64,000 nt of DNA, from assembly GCF_025567315.1 (NCBI RefSeq), contig NZ_JAOQJE010000003.1, positions 183,781 to 247,780 on the forward strand, read 5' to 3'. The DNA comes from Agathobaculum ammoniilyticum (GTDB taxonomy: Bacteria; Bacillota; Clostridia; Oscillospirales; Butyricicoccaceae). Shown here in pieces: positions 8,703 through 17,500 of the stretch (positions are counted from its first letter, which is position 1; every line of letters begins with the position of its first letter). Both the position numbers and the translations under genes were made by a program. The notes below the pieces were generated by a model. The model was not told where the DNA came from and did no database searches. It saw only the letters and a program-made list of their open reading frames with translations.

Positions 8703-9281
8703 TCACTCCCGCCAGCGGATACCATGGTAGATCATATCGTTGTAGGCGCCGATGGTATCGCTGTGGATCAGCTTGCCCCGCGCGATCAGCTCGGTCAGCG
8801 TTTGGTCGTAGCAGTAAAGCAGCGCGCGGTCCAGGCTGAGCCTGGCAAGCTCCCTTGCTTTTTCGACCCCGGGAAAATCGCGGGTTTCCTCAATGTAATC
8901 CGCCAGATAAAGGATTTTATCCAGCAGCGTCATGCCGTGTTTTCCGGTGGTGTGGCAGGCGATGGCCTCGCACACATCCTCCGGCGCGCCGTATTCCACG
9001 CGCGCGATCGCCGCAGCGGTTTTCCCGTGCAGCATTTTCGGCTCGCTTTTTTCGACGTTACAGGGTATTATACCGTATTTCGCACATAAATTCAACTGTT
9101 CTTGCGGAGAAAGATGTTTTGTTATGTCATGCAGTATGGCTGCGAAACCCGCTTTTTCCACGTCCCCGCCGAAGCGCTCCGCCAGCAGCCTGGCCGCCCG
9201 CTCGCAGCCGAGCGTATGCTCATACCGGTATCCGTGCAGCCTCGACAGGATCCCCTTCCGCATTTCGTCGTTACACAACAT
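8703..9281 (-). CDS. yqeK: HD-domain nucleotide hydrolase YqeK (symmetrical Ap4A hydrolase family)
   Basis: 192 residues. HD-domain metal ligands are visible as Y-E-H-T-L-G-C, I-L-H-D-I-T-K-H and further H and D residues (E-A-I-A-C-H-T-T-G, L-A-D-Y-I-E). Family members hydrolyse diadenosine tetraphosphate to two ADP. It follows nadD by 44 bases, the standard nadD-yqeK pair. Confidence 0.92.
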   Translation of the reverse strand: MLCNDEMRKGILSRLHGYRYEHTLGCERAARLLAERFGGDVEKAGFAAILHDITKHLSPQEQLNLCAKYGIIPCNVEKSEPKMLHGKTAAAIARVEYGAPEDVCEAIACHTTGKHGMTLLDKILYLADYIEETRDFPGVEKARELARLSLDRALLYCYDQTLTELIARGKLIHSDTIGAYNDMIYHGIRWRE

Positions 9282-9325
9282 AACTTTTACCCGCCTTTCT
9301 TTTTTATATCGATTTTTCTATCTTG

Positions 9326-9919
9326 TCAATACCCATACAGGTGATTTCGCTCGATATAATCCGCGACTGCGGGCGGGGTATAGCGGCGCAGCGCGCCGCC
9401 CTGCCGCAGTTCGGTCGAAGAGATGGTCAGGCTTTCCCCTCGGACCATCTCGATTTTGGCGTTCATGGTTTGGCGCAGGCGCGCCGCCTTGTCGGCCAGC
9501 GCGTCCCAGTCGTCCCCGTCCCGCGCGCACACGGCAAGCGTGGACAGGCGTACGATCTCCTCCGGCGCGCGCCAGATCCGGTCGAACGACAGCAGCATAT
9601 CCGTGCCGACAATCAAGTAAAGCGCACGCTCGCCCCGCGCATGCAGCGCGCGCAGCGTATCGACCGTATAGCTCGCGCCGCCGCGCGCCACCTCCAGCGT
9701 GTCCAACCGTGCCCAAGGGGTATCCGCCAGCAGCAGGCGCACCATTTCACAGCGGTCGGCCACGGTCGCGGTGTCCTCCGGCAGCGCTTTGTGCGGCGGG
9801 ATATTGGTCGGGATGAACAGCACCTTATCCAGCCCCAGCGCTTCCCTGGCAAGGCGCGCGGCGTGCAGATGCCCCAGGTGCGGCGGGTTGAACGTCCCGC
9901 CGAGTATGCCCGTTCTCAT
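9326..9919 (-). CDS. nadD: Nicotinate-nucleotide adenylyltransferase
   Basis: 197 residues with the nucleotidyltransferase signature G-G-T-F-N-P-P-H-L-G-H at the N-terminus and the C-terminal S-S-T-E-L-R box. It makes deamido-NAD from nicotinate mononucleotide and ATP. The start overlaps the yhbY stop by four bases (ATGA), implying translational coupling. Confidence 0.95.
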   Translation of the reverse strand: MRTGILGGTFNPPHLGHLHAARLAREALGLDKVLFIPTNIPPHKALPEDTATVADRCEMVRLLLADTPWARLDTLEVARGGASYTVDTLRALHARGERALYLIVGTDMLLSFDRIWRAPEEIVRLSTLAVCARDGDDWDALADKAARLRQTMNAKIEMVRGESLTISSTELRQGGALRRYTPPAVADYIERNHLYGY

Positions 9920-10215
9920 TTGACCAACACGATCTTCCGCTTATCCTTGTCCCGCGCCTGGCGGTAGAGGATAAATTTCGAGCCGATGCACTGCACCGGT
10001 TCGGCGCCGGCCGCCTCGCACAGCGCTTCGGACACCGTGCGCGGGGTGAGCATGGCGCTTTCCAGCACCTTACCCTTGACCAGCTCGTGCGCTTCGAGCA
10101 GTTGGTCGAGCTGGCGCTCGACCGCATCGGTCACACCCTCCTTACCGATGATTAACGTATCGGCAAGCGGATTGGCAAGCGCGCGCAGCTGTGCGCGCTG
10201 TTTGGTAGTCAGCAT
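9916..10215 (-). CDS. yhbY: RNA-binding CRM-domain protein YhbY
   Basis: 99 residues, one complete CRM domain: L-T-T-K-Q-R-A-Q-L-R-A-L-A at the start, an I-G-K-E-G-V-T (GxxG-type) loop near residue 24 and I-G-S-K-F-I-L-Y-R near the end. It associates with pre-50S ribosomal particles. It lies 24 bases after rdgB and overlaps nadD. Confidence 0.93.
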   Translation of the reverse strand: MLTTKQRAQLRALANPLADTLIIGKEGVTDAVERQLDQLLEAHELVKGKVLESAMLTPRTVSEALCEAAGAEPVQCIGSKFILYRQARDKDKRKIVLVK

Positions 10216-10239
10216 AGATGATTCTCCTGTCTTGATCGG

Positions 10240-10812
10240 TTAAAGGCGGCCTTGCAGCGCCTCTTTCAACTTTCTCAGAGCGCGGCCGCGGTGGGATATC
10301 TCATTTTTGGTTTCCGGCGGCAGTTCGCCGAACGTGCAGCCGCAGGCCGGCACATAGAACAGCGGGTCATATCCAAATCCGCCCGCGCCATGGCTTTCAC
10401 GGAGCAGCTCCCCCTCGCACTCGCCGCGCACGGTCAGCGTTTCCCCATCCGGCAGGATGCACGCGATCGCGCACACGAAACGGCAGGAGCGGTCATCCTG
10501 ATCCTCCATATTGCGCAGCAGCAGGTCGTTGCGCGCCCGATCGGCCCCCTCGCAGTAGCGCGCGGAGTAGATGCCCGGCGCGCCGCCCAGCGCGTCCACG
10601 CAAAGGCCGGAGTCGTCCGCAATGGCAGGCAGACCAGTGAAGCCCGCCGCGCTCACTGCCTTGATGCGCGCGTTTTCCTCAAACGTGGCGCCATCCTCCG
10701 CCGGCTCGGGCGCATCCTCGGGCAGCGGGACGACCTCGACGCCCAGCTCCCCCAGAATCGCCGCCATTTCCGCTATTTTCTTTTTGTTGTGGGATGCAAG
10801 CACGAATTTCAT
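10240..10812 (-). CDS. rdgB: XTP/dITP diphosphatase (RdgB/HAM1)
   Basis: 190 residues from M-K-F-V-L-A-S-H-N-K-K-K. The conserved A-D-D-S-G-L-C-V-D-A-L, P-G-I-Y-S-A-R-Y and G-F-G-Y-D-P-L-F boxes are all present. The enzyme removes non-canonical purine triphosphates from the nucleotide pool. I chose the ATG at 10812 over an upstream in-frame start (10851). It overlaps the rph stop codon by one base (TGATG) and matches the family N-terminus, indicating coupling to rph. Confidence 0.94.
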   Translation of the reverse strand: MKFVLASHNKKKIAEMAAILGELGVEVVPLPEDAPEPAEDGATFEENARIKAVSAAGFTGLPAIADDSGLCVDALGGAPGIYSARYCEGADRARNDLLLRNMEDQDDRSCRFVCAIACILPDGETLTVRGECEGELLRESHGAGGFGYDPLFYVPACGCTFGELPPETKNEISHRGRALRKLKEALQGRL

Positions 10813-11537
10813 CACAGGCTCTCCCCCATGACCTTGCTCTGCGTCCGGCACAGGCGCGCGCAGCCGCGTTTTCCAAGACCGAGCAGCTTTTTCAGCTCCC
10901 TGTCCGTGAACGGGCGCCCCTCGCCCGTACCCTGCACCTCGATAAACTCGCCTTTCGAGGTCATCACGACGTTGCAGTCCACGATTGCGTGGCTGTCCTC
11001 CGCGTAATTCAGGTCCAGCACGGCCTCATCCTCAAAAATGCCGACCGAAACCGCCGCGACCTGCGCGGTAAGCGGCATCTTATCGATCACGCCCTCGTCC
11101 AGCAGGCGCTTACAGGCCAGCCACAGCGCCACAAAGCCGCCCGTGATGGACGCGCAGCGCGTGCCGCCGTCCGCCTGGATCACGTCGCAGTCGATCGTGA
11201 TCTGGCGCTCGCCCAGCGCTTCGCGGTCGACCACCGCGCGCAGCGAGCGGCCGATCAGCCGCTGGATCTCGCTTGAGCGCCCGTCCAGCTTCAGGCTTTT
11301 GATATCGCGCTTCTTGCGCGTGTTGGTTGCGCGCGGCAGCATGGCGTATTCGGCCGTTACCCAGCCGAGGCCCTTGCCCTCCAGAAACGGCGGCACCTTA
11401 TCCTCCACCGAGGCGGTGCAGATCACGCGGGTGTTGCCCATCTCGACCAGCACCGAGCCTTCGGCGTACATGGTGAAATCCGTGATGAGCTTTACCGGCC
11501 GCAACGCGCCGGCTGTTCTTCCGTCCGGTCTCTGCAT
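10812..11537 (-). CDS. rph: Ribonuclease PH
   Basis: 241 residues. The start M-Q-R-P-D-G-R and the motifs G-N-T-R-V-I-C-T-A-S-V, G-R-S-S-E-I-Q-R-L-I-G-R-S-L-R and Q-A-D-G-G-T-R-C-A-S-I-T-G are characteristic. It trims tRNA 3' ends by phosphorolysis. The gene is coupled to rdgB downstream, and its first base coincides with the last base of ftsY, so all three are in one operon. Confidence 0.95.
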   Translation of the reverse strand: MQRPDGRTAGALRPVKLITDFTMYAEGSVLVEMGNTRVICTASVEDKVPPFLEGKGLGWVTAEYAMLPRATNTRKKRDIKSLKLDGRSSEIQRLIGRSLRAVVDREALGERQITIDCDVIQADGGTRCASITGGFVALWLACKRLLDEGVIDKMPLTAQVAAVSVGIFEDEAVLDLNYAEDSHAIVDCNVVMTSKGEFIEVQGTGEGRPFTDRELKKLLGLGKRGCARLCRTQSKVMGESL

Positions 11538-12463
11538 CAGGAAATCCCTCCTTCAAGCGGCGGCAGGACCGCCTCCAAAAATGCGGAACGGTCGAAATCG
11601 ACCAGATCGTCCAAGCCTTCGCCCACGCCGACCAGCTTGACCGGCACGCCGAGTCCGGCCGAGATCGCGATAACGATGCCACCCTTCGCCGTCCCGTCCA
11701 GCTTGGTCAGTACAATGCCGGTAAGCGCTGCAACCTTATTGAATTCCTCCGCCTGATGTACGGCGTTCTGTCCGGTAGTCGCGTCCAGCACGAGCAGTGT
11801 TTCGCGCGAAGCGTCCGGCAGCTCGCGCGCAATCACACGGTCGATCTTGGCCAGCTCATTCATCAGGTTAGCCTTGTTGTGCAGGCGTCCCGCAGTGTCG
11901 ATGATGATTACATCGCTGCCGCGCGCCTTGGCCGCAGAGATCGAATCGAATACGACCGCGGCCGGATCCGCGCCCTCGCCGTGGCGCACGATGTCCGCGC
12001 CCGCGCGCTTCGCCCAAATCTCAAGCTGGTCGGCGGCGGCAGCGCGGAACGTATCCGCGGCGGCCAGCATGACCTTTTTGCCCTCGCCCACATAGCGGGC
12101 GGCCAGCTTGCCGATCGACGTGGTCTTGCCCACGCCGTTGACGCCGATCACCAGCACAACCGCAGGCTTGCCTGAAACGTCCAGCGGCTGATTATCCAGC
12201 ATCATATCGAGCAGCGTGTCCTTGAGGACATAGCGCAGTTCAAGCGCGGAGGTGACGTTCTGCCTCTGCGCACGCCTTTCTACCTCCATCACGATTTTGG
12301 CGGCGTTTGCCGCGCCTACGTCGGACAGGATGAGCGCTTCCTCCAGTTCTTCCAGCAGGTCGTCATCTATCGTGACAAACCCCGCGAACACCGCGTCGAG
12401 CGAGCGGCTGACCGCATCGCTCGTCTTCTGCAGCCCTTTTTTGATTTTATCGAATAATCCCAT
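11537..12463 (-). CDS. ftsY: Signal recognition particle receptor FtsY
   Basis: 308 residues, a compact FtsY with a short acidic N-terminus. NG-domain motifs: G-V-N-G-V-G-K-T-T-S (P-loop), D-T-F-R-A-A-A, D-T-A-G-R and T-K-L-D-G-T-A-K-G-G. The GTPase docks ribosome-SRP complexes at the membrane. It lies downstream of smc, as in many Firmicutes. Confidence 0.96.
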   Translation of the reverse strand: MGLFDKIKKGLQKTSDAVSRSLDAVFAGFVTIDDDLLEELEEALILSDVGAANAAKIVMEVERRAQRQNVTSALELRYVLKDTLLDMMLDNQPLDVSGKPAVVLVIGVNGVGKTTSIGKLAARYVGEGKKVMLAAADTFRAAAADQLEIWAKRAGADIVRHGEGADPAAVVFDSISAAKARGSDVIIIDTAGRLHNKANLMNELAKIDRVIARELPDASRETLLVLDATTGQNAVHQAEEFNKVAALTGIVLTKLDGTAKGGIVIAISAGLGVPVKLVGVGEGLDDLVDFDRSAFLEAVLPPLEGGIS

Positions 12464-12474
12464 TGCTTCAGCTC

Positions 12475-12670
12475 CTAAATGTTACTTTCCACTACACAGA
12501 ACATCATCAGCAGCGCAAAGCCCGCCGCGATCTCTGCCGCAATAAACCGGCTGCGCCGCCGTTCGCTGTCTGCCTCGCTTTCCTCCGGCTGAGGATGCGC
12601 GTACCAGACGATGCTGCCCAGCCCGAACACGAACGCAAACGGCCATACGAACCATAAAAAATTCTCCTAT
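12475..12670 (-). pseudogene. Small two-helix membrane protein reading frame without an intact start
   Basis: Between smc and ftsY one minus-strand frame reads as a small membrane protein. It runs W-F-V-W-P-F-A-F-V-F-G-L-G-S-I-V, then a charged linker (P-E-E-S-E-A-D-S-E-R-R-R), then a second hydrophobic helix ending V-V-E-S-N-I and the TAG at 12475-12477. A good ribosome binding site (AGGAGA) and an ATG lie just upstream, but the ATG is one base out of frame. Either the gene has a one-base indel near 12650 or it uses an unusual start. Function is unknown. Confidence 0.4.
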
Positions 12671-12717
12671 TTCACAAAAAGTGGATAAAGATCGTATAGT
12701 ATATATCCTATCCCCTC

Positions 12718-15700
12718 TCATTGCAGCGTCTTGCCCAAATGCTTTTCCGCCTCCGCCAGGTTGAGCATCAGCATCTTGGAAACCCCCTGCTCCTGCATGG
12801 TGACGCCGTACAGCATATCAGCCTCTTCCATGGTGCCTCGGCGGTGCGTAATCACGATGAACTGCGTCGCGCCGGCCAGTCGACGGATATACTGCGCGAA
12901 CCGCGCGACGTTCACATCGTCCAGCGCGGCCTCGATCTCGTCCAGCACGCAGAACGGAGTGGGGCGCAGCTTGAGGATCGCGAAATACAGCGCGATCGCA
13001 ACGAACGCTTTTTCGCCGCCCGAAAGCAGCGTCAGCGTCTTGACCGCCTTGCCCGGCGGGGAAACCCGGATATCGATCCCGCAGTTCAGGATATCCGAGG
13101 TATCCGCAAGCTGCAGTTCCGCATGGCCGCCGCCGAATATCTCGCGGAACGTCTGCCCGAAATAAGCGTTGAGCTTGGCGAATTCCGAAGCGAAAATTTC
13201 TTTCATATTGACGGTTAGTTGTTCAATGACCTTGTAAAGCTCTTTCTGCGCTTTTTCCAGGTCGTCCTTTTGCCCGCCCATAAAAGTATACCGCTCAAGC
13301 GCCTGCCGGTATTCCTCCACCGCGTCCAGATTGACATTGCCGAGCGCGCGCATCCTACCCCGCAGGGACTGCACCTGCTCTTTCGCCGCGGGTACGTCCT
13401 CCAGCGGGCGCGCAGCCTCCCGCGCGGGCGTAGGCGTCAGCTCATAGCTTTCCCACATTTTATCCAAAATCTGCGCTTCCTCGTTTTTCAGCTGCACCGA
13501 ACGGTTCTCCAACCGCGCGGATTCCCGCTCAAGGCCCAGTATTTCTTCATTTTTCCCCTGCGCCTCGCGGTCGACCTGCGCGCGTTCGCCCTCGACCCGT
13601 TCGCGCTGCTGCATCTGCGCGGCGATCTGCCCGTTCAGCTGTGTGGCCGCCGCACGGTTCTCCTCTTCCGCGTCCTGCGCGCGGGACAGCGCTTCGGTCA
13701 GGCGGGCGATTTCCTCCTCAAAGCCGGCGATGGTTTCCGCGGAGCCCGAAACCCCTGCGTCCAACCCGGCCTTAAGCCGCTCCAAGTCAGCCAGCGCGCG
13801 CGCTTCGCTTGCGGCCTCCGAGCGGTTCTCCGCCAACTCGGTCTGCACCGACGCGGCCTGCGCCGTATGGCTGGCCGCCTGCGTGTCCAGCGCTTCCTGT
13901 GCGGCGTGGCATTGCTCCACCGCCTCCTCCGCGTCCGCGAGCGCCTGCCGCGCCTCGTCCTGCTTCTGTCCACATTGAGCAATCGTTTCCTGATATCGCT
14001 GCCTTGCCGCGGCAAGGTTATCCCGTTCGAGCACCAGCCCGTCGTACTGTGTCTGCAGGCTTTCCAGCAACGCCCCGTGCTGGGAAACCGACGCGCGCAG
14101 CCCCGCTTCCTCCTGCGCGGCGCGGGCGCGCTCCGCCTCGATCGCCTTCAGGTCGTAATCCAGCGCCGCCAGTTCTTCCTTTGCCGCATGGAACGCGCGT
14201 TCCGCCTCCTGCTTCTGTTTTTCGAGTGCCTTTGCCTGCTCCTGCGCGGCGCGCAGCCTGCTCGCGCGCGCAAGCGCGCCCGTACCGCGGGAGGCCGAGC
14301 CGCCCGTCATCGCGCCGCCGGCCTGGATCACCTGGCCGTCCAGTGTCACGATACGGAAGCGGTGGCCATACGTCCTGGCGAGCGCCAAAGCAGTATCCAT
14401 ATTTTCGCACACCACCGTGCGCGCAAGCAGGTTTTGTGCAATGGCTGCATAGCACTCATCAAAAACAACCAAACGATCAGCGGTTCCAAAGCAGCCTTTC
14501 TGCGCCTCCAAGCCGCTTTCCCGCAACAAATTTGGTCGGATCGTGTCAAGCGGCAGAAAGGTTGCGCGCCCGCCGTCCGTTCGCTTCAGATATTCGATGC
14601 ACCGCTTGCCATCCGATGCCGTATCCACCACAATGGAGGACGCGGACGAACCAAGCGCCGTATCGATCGCGGTGACGAACTGTTCCTCCGCCGAAAGCAG
14701 CGCGGAAACCGGCCCATGCACTCCGCGCATCGCGCCGCGCTCCACCTGCTGCATGATCGCCTTGACGGAGCGCGAAAAACCTTCGTAATCGCGCCGCATA
14801 TCGGACAGCATCTTCACGCGGCCCTGCGTCTCGGTCAACGCCGCCGCCGCCTTTTCCAGCGTTTCCCTCAGGGCCTCCACCTTTCTGCGGCGGCTTTCCG
14901 CTTTCAGCGCCACGCCCTGCACCTTATTTTTCGCCCCCGCAAGGGTATCCAGGCAGCCACGCATGCGCTCTTCCAGCTCGTTATGCGCGTCCTGTTCCGC
15001 TTCCAGACGCCTGCCCGCGGCTTCAATGTCGGACACGATCGTCCCGCGCCGTCCGTCCATGCCGGCTAGACCAGTTTCCGCCGCCGTGCGGTCGATCTCC
15101 AGCGCATGCAACACGTCCTGCCGCGCCGCACGCTCCTGTTCCGCGCGGTGCAGCGCGCGTTCAGCCTGCTCCCGCTGGGCGGCCTGCTCGTCTCCCTGCC
15201 GCTTCAAATCATCCAGACGCGCGGCCAGACCCTCCCGCTGGGCATCCAGCAGCTCGATACGCGCGCGCCGTTCGGCAAGCTGCGCGCCAAGCCCTGCGGC
15301 CTGCTCGGCACGCTGGGCGCTCTCCCGCTCGGCGCGGTCGATGTTATCCCGATTGTTCTGGATGTTCGCTTTGAGCACCGCCGCGCGGCTCGCCTGCTCG
15401 GCGGCGCGCTGCTCCGCCTCGCGGAGCTGCTGGCGCAGGCGGTCGGAAGCGCGGTCGATGCCGCGCATTTCCTCAGAAAGCCGTTCTGACCGTGTGTAAA
15501 GTGCTTCCTGTTCTTTTTTTTCCTCCGCAAGCTGCGCAGCGCAAGCCTCTGCGTCCTGCGCAAGCTTTGCGGTATCCCCCTTGATGCGGTCGAGCGACAG
15601 CAGCCAGAGCGAAATCTCCAGCACACGCAGCTCGTCACGCAGCAGTAAATACTGCCTTGCCTTTTCCGCCTGTTTTTCCAGCGGTCCGACCTGGCGCTCC

Positions 15701-16293
15701 AATTCGTCGTACAGGTCGCGGATACGGGTCAGGTTATCCTCCGTAGCGGAGAGCTTGCGCTCGGCCTCCTCCTTGCGGTAGCGAAATTTGGTGATGCCCG
15801 CAGCTTCCTCAAATATCTCGCGCCGATCCTCGCTCTTGAGCGACAGGATCTCGTCGATGCGGCCCTGCCCGATGATGGAATAACCATCCCGTCCCAGTCC
15901 GGTATCCATAAACAACTCATGGATATCGCGCAGGCGGCAGTGCTTTTTGTTCAGAAAATATTCGCTTTCCCCCGAACGGTAGTAGCGTCGGGTGACCATG
16001 ATCTCGGTGAATTCTGACCGGAACACGCCCTCGGAATTATCCAGAATGAGCGAAACCTCGGCAAAGCCGACCGGTCCGCGCCTAGCCGTTCCGCCGAAAA
16101 TAACGTCCTCCATCTTGGCGCCGCGCAGGGAACGTGAGGACTGCTCGCCCAGCACCCAGCGGATCGCATCCGAAATATTTGATTTCCCCGAACCGTTCGG
16201 TCCGACGATCGCCGTTACGCCGCCGAGAAAATTGATCTCGGTTTTGTCCGGAAAAGACTTAAAGCCCTGTAAAACCAGGCTCTTCAGAACCAT
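12718..16293 (-). CDS. smc: Chromosome segregation protein SMC
   Basis: 1191 residues. The N-terminal ATPase half has Walker A G-P-N-G-S-G-K-S-N at 31-39. Two long coiled-coil arms (A/E/Q/R-rich) flank a hinge with V-V-D-T-A-S-D-G-K-R and G-G-A-M-T-G-G-S. The C-terminal half carries the signature L-S-G-G-E-K-A-F-V-A and Walker B V-L-D-E-I-E-A-A-L-D-D. It folds and segregates the chromosome with ScpA/ScpB. I chose the ATG at 16293 instead of the longer frame to 16392. M-V-L-K-S-L-V-L-Q-G-F-K-S-F is the family start and a GAGGTG site precedes it. Confidence 0.96.
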   Translation of the reverse strand: MVLKSLVLQGFKSFPDKTEINFLGGVTAIVGPNGSGKSNISDAIRWVLGEQSSRSLRGAKMEDVIFGGTARRGPVGFAEVSLILDNSEGVFRSEFTEIMVTRRYYRSGESEYFLNKKHCRLRDIHELFMDTGLGRDGYSIIGQGRIDEILSLKSEDRREIFEEAAGITKFRYRKEEAERKLSATEDNLTRIRDLYDELERQVGPLEKQAEKARQYLLLRDELRVLEISLWLLSLDRIKGDTAKLAQDAEACAAQLAEEKKEQEALYTRSERLSEEMRGIDRASDRLRQQLREAEQRAAEQASRAAVLKANIQNNRDNIDRAERESAQRAEQAAGLGAQLAERRARIELLDAQREGLAARLDDLKRQGDEQAAQREQAERALHRAEQERAARQDVLHALEIDRTAAETGLAGMDGRRGTIVSDIEAAGRRLEAEQDAHNELEERMRGCLDTLAGAKNKVQGVALKAESRRRKVEALRETLEKAAAALTETQGRVKMLSDMRRDYEGFSRSVKAIMQQVERGAMRGVHGPVSALLSAEEQFVTAIDTALGSSASSIVVDTASDGKRCIEYLKRTDGGRATFLPLDTIRPNLLRESGLEAQKGCFGTADRLVVFDECYAAIAQNLLARTVVCENMDTALALARTYGHRFRIVTLDGQVIQAGGAMTGGSASRGTGALARASRLRAAQEQAKALEKQKQEAERAFHAAKEELAALDYDLKAIEAERARAAQEEAGLRASVSQHGALLESLQTQYDGLVLERDNLAAARQRYQETIAQCGQKQDEARQALADAEEAVEQCHAAQEALDTQAASHTAQAASVQTELAENRSEAASEARALADLERLKAGLDAGVSGSAETIAGFEEEIARLTEALSRAQDAEEENRAAATQLNGQIAAQMQQRERVEGERAQVDREAQGKNEEILGLERESARLENRSVQLKNEEAQILDKMWESYELTPTPAREAARPLEDVPAAKEQVQSLRGRMRALGNVNLDAVEEYRQALERYTFMGGQKDDLEKAQKELYKVIEQLTVNMKEIFASEFAKLNAYFGQTFREIFGGGHAELQLADTSDILNCGIDIRVSPPGKAVKTLTLLSGGEKAFVAIALYFAILKLRPTPFCVLDEIEAALDDVNVARFAQYIRRLAGATQFIVITHRRGTMEEADMLYGVTMQEQGVSKMLMLNLAEAEKHLGKTLQ

Positions 16294-16394
16294 GTAGCAC
16301 CTCAAAGATATATATGGTATTATTTTACCACCGCACGGCTTTTTTTTCAATGCGCAGCGCGATAATTTACAGCTTGGCCATAAATCGCCCACAC

Positions 16395-16423
16395 TGGACA
16401 GACGCGTTCCACCATGCTATGCT
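16395..16423 (+). promoter_or_regulatory. Probable promoter of the NTF2-like gene
   Basis: TGGACA (16395-16400) and TATGCT (16418-16423) with a 17-base spacer, 22 bases before the ATG. The -10 match is only moderate. Confidence 0.45.
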
Positions 16424-16444
16424 GGTAGGCAGGAGGCGAAGCAC

Positions 16445-16864
16445 ATGAATGAAAGAGAGCAAACGGTCCGCCTGTGGTTTGATATGTGGCTGCAGGCAGA
16501 AGATCGCGGCATTACGTCTATTTTTGCGCCGGACTGCATATACACTGAAAGCTGGGGGCCGGAGTATCACAGCGCGGCACAGGTCAAGCACTGGTTCGAG
16601 GAATGGAACACGCGGGGTCGGGTGCTGGTCTGGGATATCCTCCGGTTTTTCCATGCGGAAAACCATACCGCAGTCGAATGGCGCTTCAAAAACCAGATGC
16701 TGGACGGACGGGTGGAAGAATTCGACGGTTTTTCGCTCATCCGCTGGACCGCGGACGGCAAAATCGCTTCGCTCAAGGAGTTTGGCTGCAATATACACAC
16801 CTATGACCCATATGCGAACGGCCCTGCGCCTCGCTTCCGGCAGGAAGGCGCGCGCTGGTTTTAA
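16445..16864 (+). CDS. SnoaL/NTF2-like small protein
   Basis: 139 residues, the length of a single NTF2-like cone domain. It has the N-terminal helix V-R-L-W-F-D-M-W and the strands around D-C-I-Y-T-E-S-W-G-P-E-Y. An F-E-E-W segment and the strand A-V-E-W-R-F-K also match. A strong AGGAGG site precedes the ATG. Related proteins are small-molecule isomerases or cyclases, or have unknown roles. The gene is transcribed against smc and faces the XRE gene, sharing a bidirectional terminator with it. It interrupts the normally compact rnc-smc order, which suggests insertion. No specific substrate can be proposed. Confidence 0.7.
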   Translation: MNEREQTVRLWFDMWLQAEDRGITSIFAPDCIYTESWGPEYHSAAQVKHWFEEWNTRGRVLVWDILRFFHAENHTAVEWRFKNQMLDGRVEEFDGFSLIRWTADGKIASLKEFGCNIHTYDPYANGPAPRFRQEGARWF

Positions 16865-16883
16865 CCCCATTCTGTCCAAGCAA

Positions 16884-16930
16884 AAAACTGATCTCGGAAC
16901 AAGGCATCTGCCCTTTCCGAGATCAGTTTT
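16884..16930. terminator. Bidirectional terminator between the NTF2-like and XRE genes
   Basis: Sixteen paired bases (16884-16899 with 16915-16930) with A-run and T-run ends suit both converging genes. The right arm contains the last codons of the XRE gene. Confidence 0.8.
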
Positions 16931-17249
16931 GTTTCATTAAAAAAAGCTTGAGCACCTCTTCCGCCAGCCTAAGCTCGCGCGCGGAGCAGCGGTCAAGCAT
17001 ATCCTGCACCGCCGACGCATCCCCACGCGGCTCGCCCTCACCCAGCACGATGTACTCCATCGGCAGGTGCATAGCGCGCGACAGCTTAATCAGCGTATCC
17101 AGTGACATTTGCGACGTGCCAACCTCAAGTTGGCCGTAATAGCCCATCCCAATATCCGCCAACTCCGCCATTTTCTCCCTCGTCAGCCCCAGCTCGGTCC
17201 TGCGCTGGCGCAGGCGGTGGCCCATGTCGATCAACTGCTGTTTCTGCAT
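16923..17249 (-). CDS. XRE-family helix-turn-helix regulator
   Basis: 108 residues. The first 65 form an HTH_3 domain: L-R-Q-R-R-T-E-L-G-L-T-R-E-K-M-A, then Y-Y-G-Q-L-E-V-G-T-S and S-L-D-T-L-I-K-L-S-R-A-M-H-L-P-M-E-Y-I-V. The C-terminal 40 residues are a helical tail probably used for dimerisation. Such proteins regulate nearby genes or themselves. The divergent 40-codon ORF and the convergent NTF2-like gene are the obvious candidates. The stop codon lies inside the shared terminator. Confidence 0.88.
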   Translation of the reverse strand: MQKQQLIDMGHRLRQRRTELGLTREKMAELADIGMGYYGQLEVGTSQMSLDTLIKLSRAMHLPMEYIVLGEGEPRGDASAVQDMLDRCSARELRLAEEVLKLFLMKQN

Positions 17250-17275
17250 TATTTTTCAGCACCTCTTTTTTGTTA

Positions 17276-17304
17276 TTGTAAAACAGATGCCTTTATGTTA
17301 GAAT
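17276..17304 (+). promoter_or_regulatory. Probable promoter of the 40-codon ORF, in the XRE divergent region
   Basis: TTGTAA (17276-17281) and TAGAAT (17299-17304) with a 17-base spacer. The A/T-rich region between the XRE gene and the small ORF would carry both promoters and any XRE operator. Confidence 0.5.
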
Positions 17305-17371
17305 ATGCTATAAGATATCTTTTTATGTTATCTATTTTTCTTTGAATTGCCTCTGTGCAAGGAGATGCCCC

Positions 17372-17494
17372 ATGAAAGACAGCAGCGCAGAAAAACCCCG
17401 GGCTGGAACCGCCGAACAGGACCTCCGCGCGCTCGCGGCGGTAATAGCGGCCGTGACCCGTCTGATCAGCGGAACGAGAAAAAAGCCGGAATAA
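17372..17494 (+). CDS. Small 40-residue protein next to the XRE regulator
   Basis: ATG at 17372 with AAGGAG nine bases upstream, TAA at 17492-17494, then a terminator. The product has a polar N-terminus, then a helix (L-R-A-L-A-A-V-I-A-A-V-T-R-L-I) and a basic end (G-T-R-K-K-P-E). It looks like an amphipathic helix with a basic tail. It is divergent from the XRE gene and has its own promoter-like sequence. Family not recognised. The complete expression signals argue for a real gene. Confidence 0.5.
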   Translation: MKDSSAEKPRAGTAEQDLRALAAVIAAVTRLISGTRKKPE

Positions 17495-17500
17495 AACCGC

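Noticed and set aside
12482..12721. 79-codon minus-strand frame between smc and ftsY
   Set aside because: Its product is low-quality R/G-rich sequence; the overlapping two-helix frame looks far more like protein.
13219..15069. 616-codon open frame on the plus strand opposite smc
   Set aside because: It is the antisense shadow of a GC-rich gene; the smc frame carries all family motifs and the antisense product is R/L-rich without any recognisable domain.
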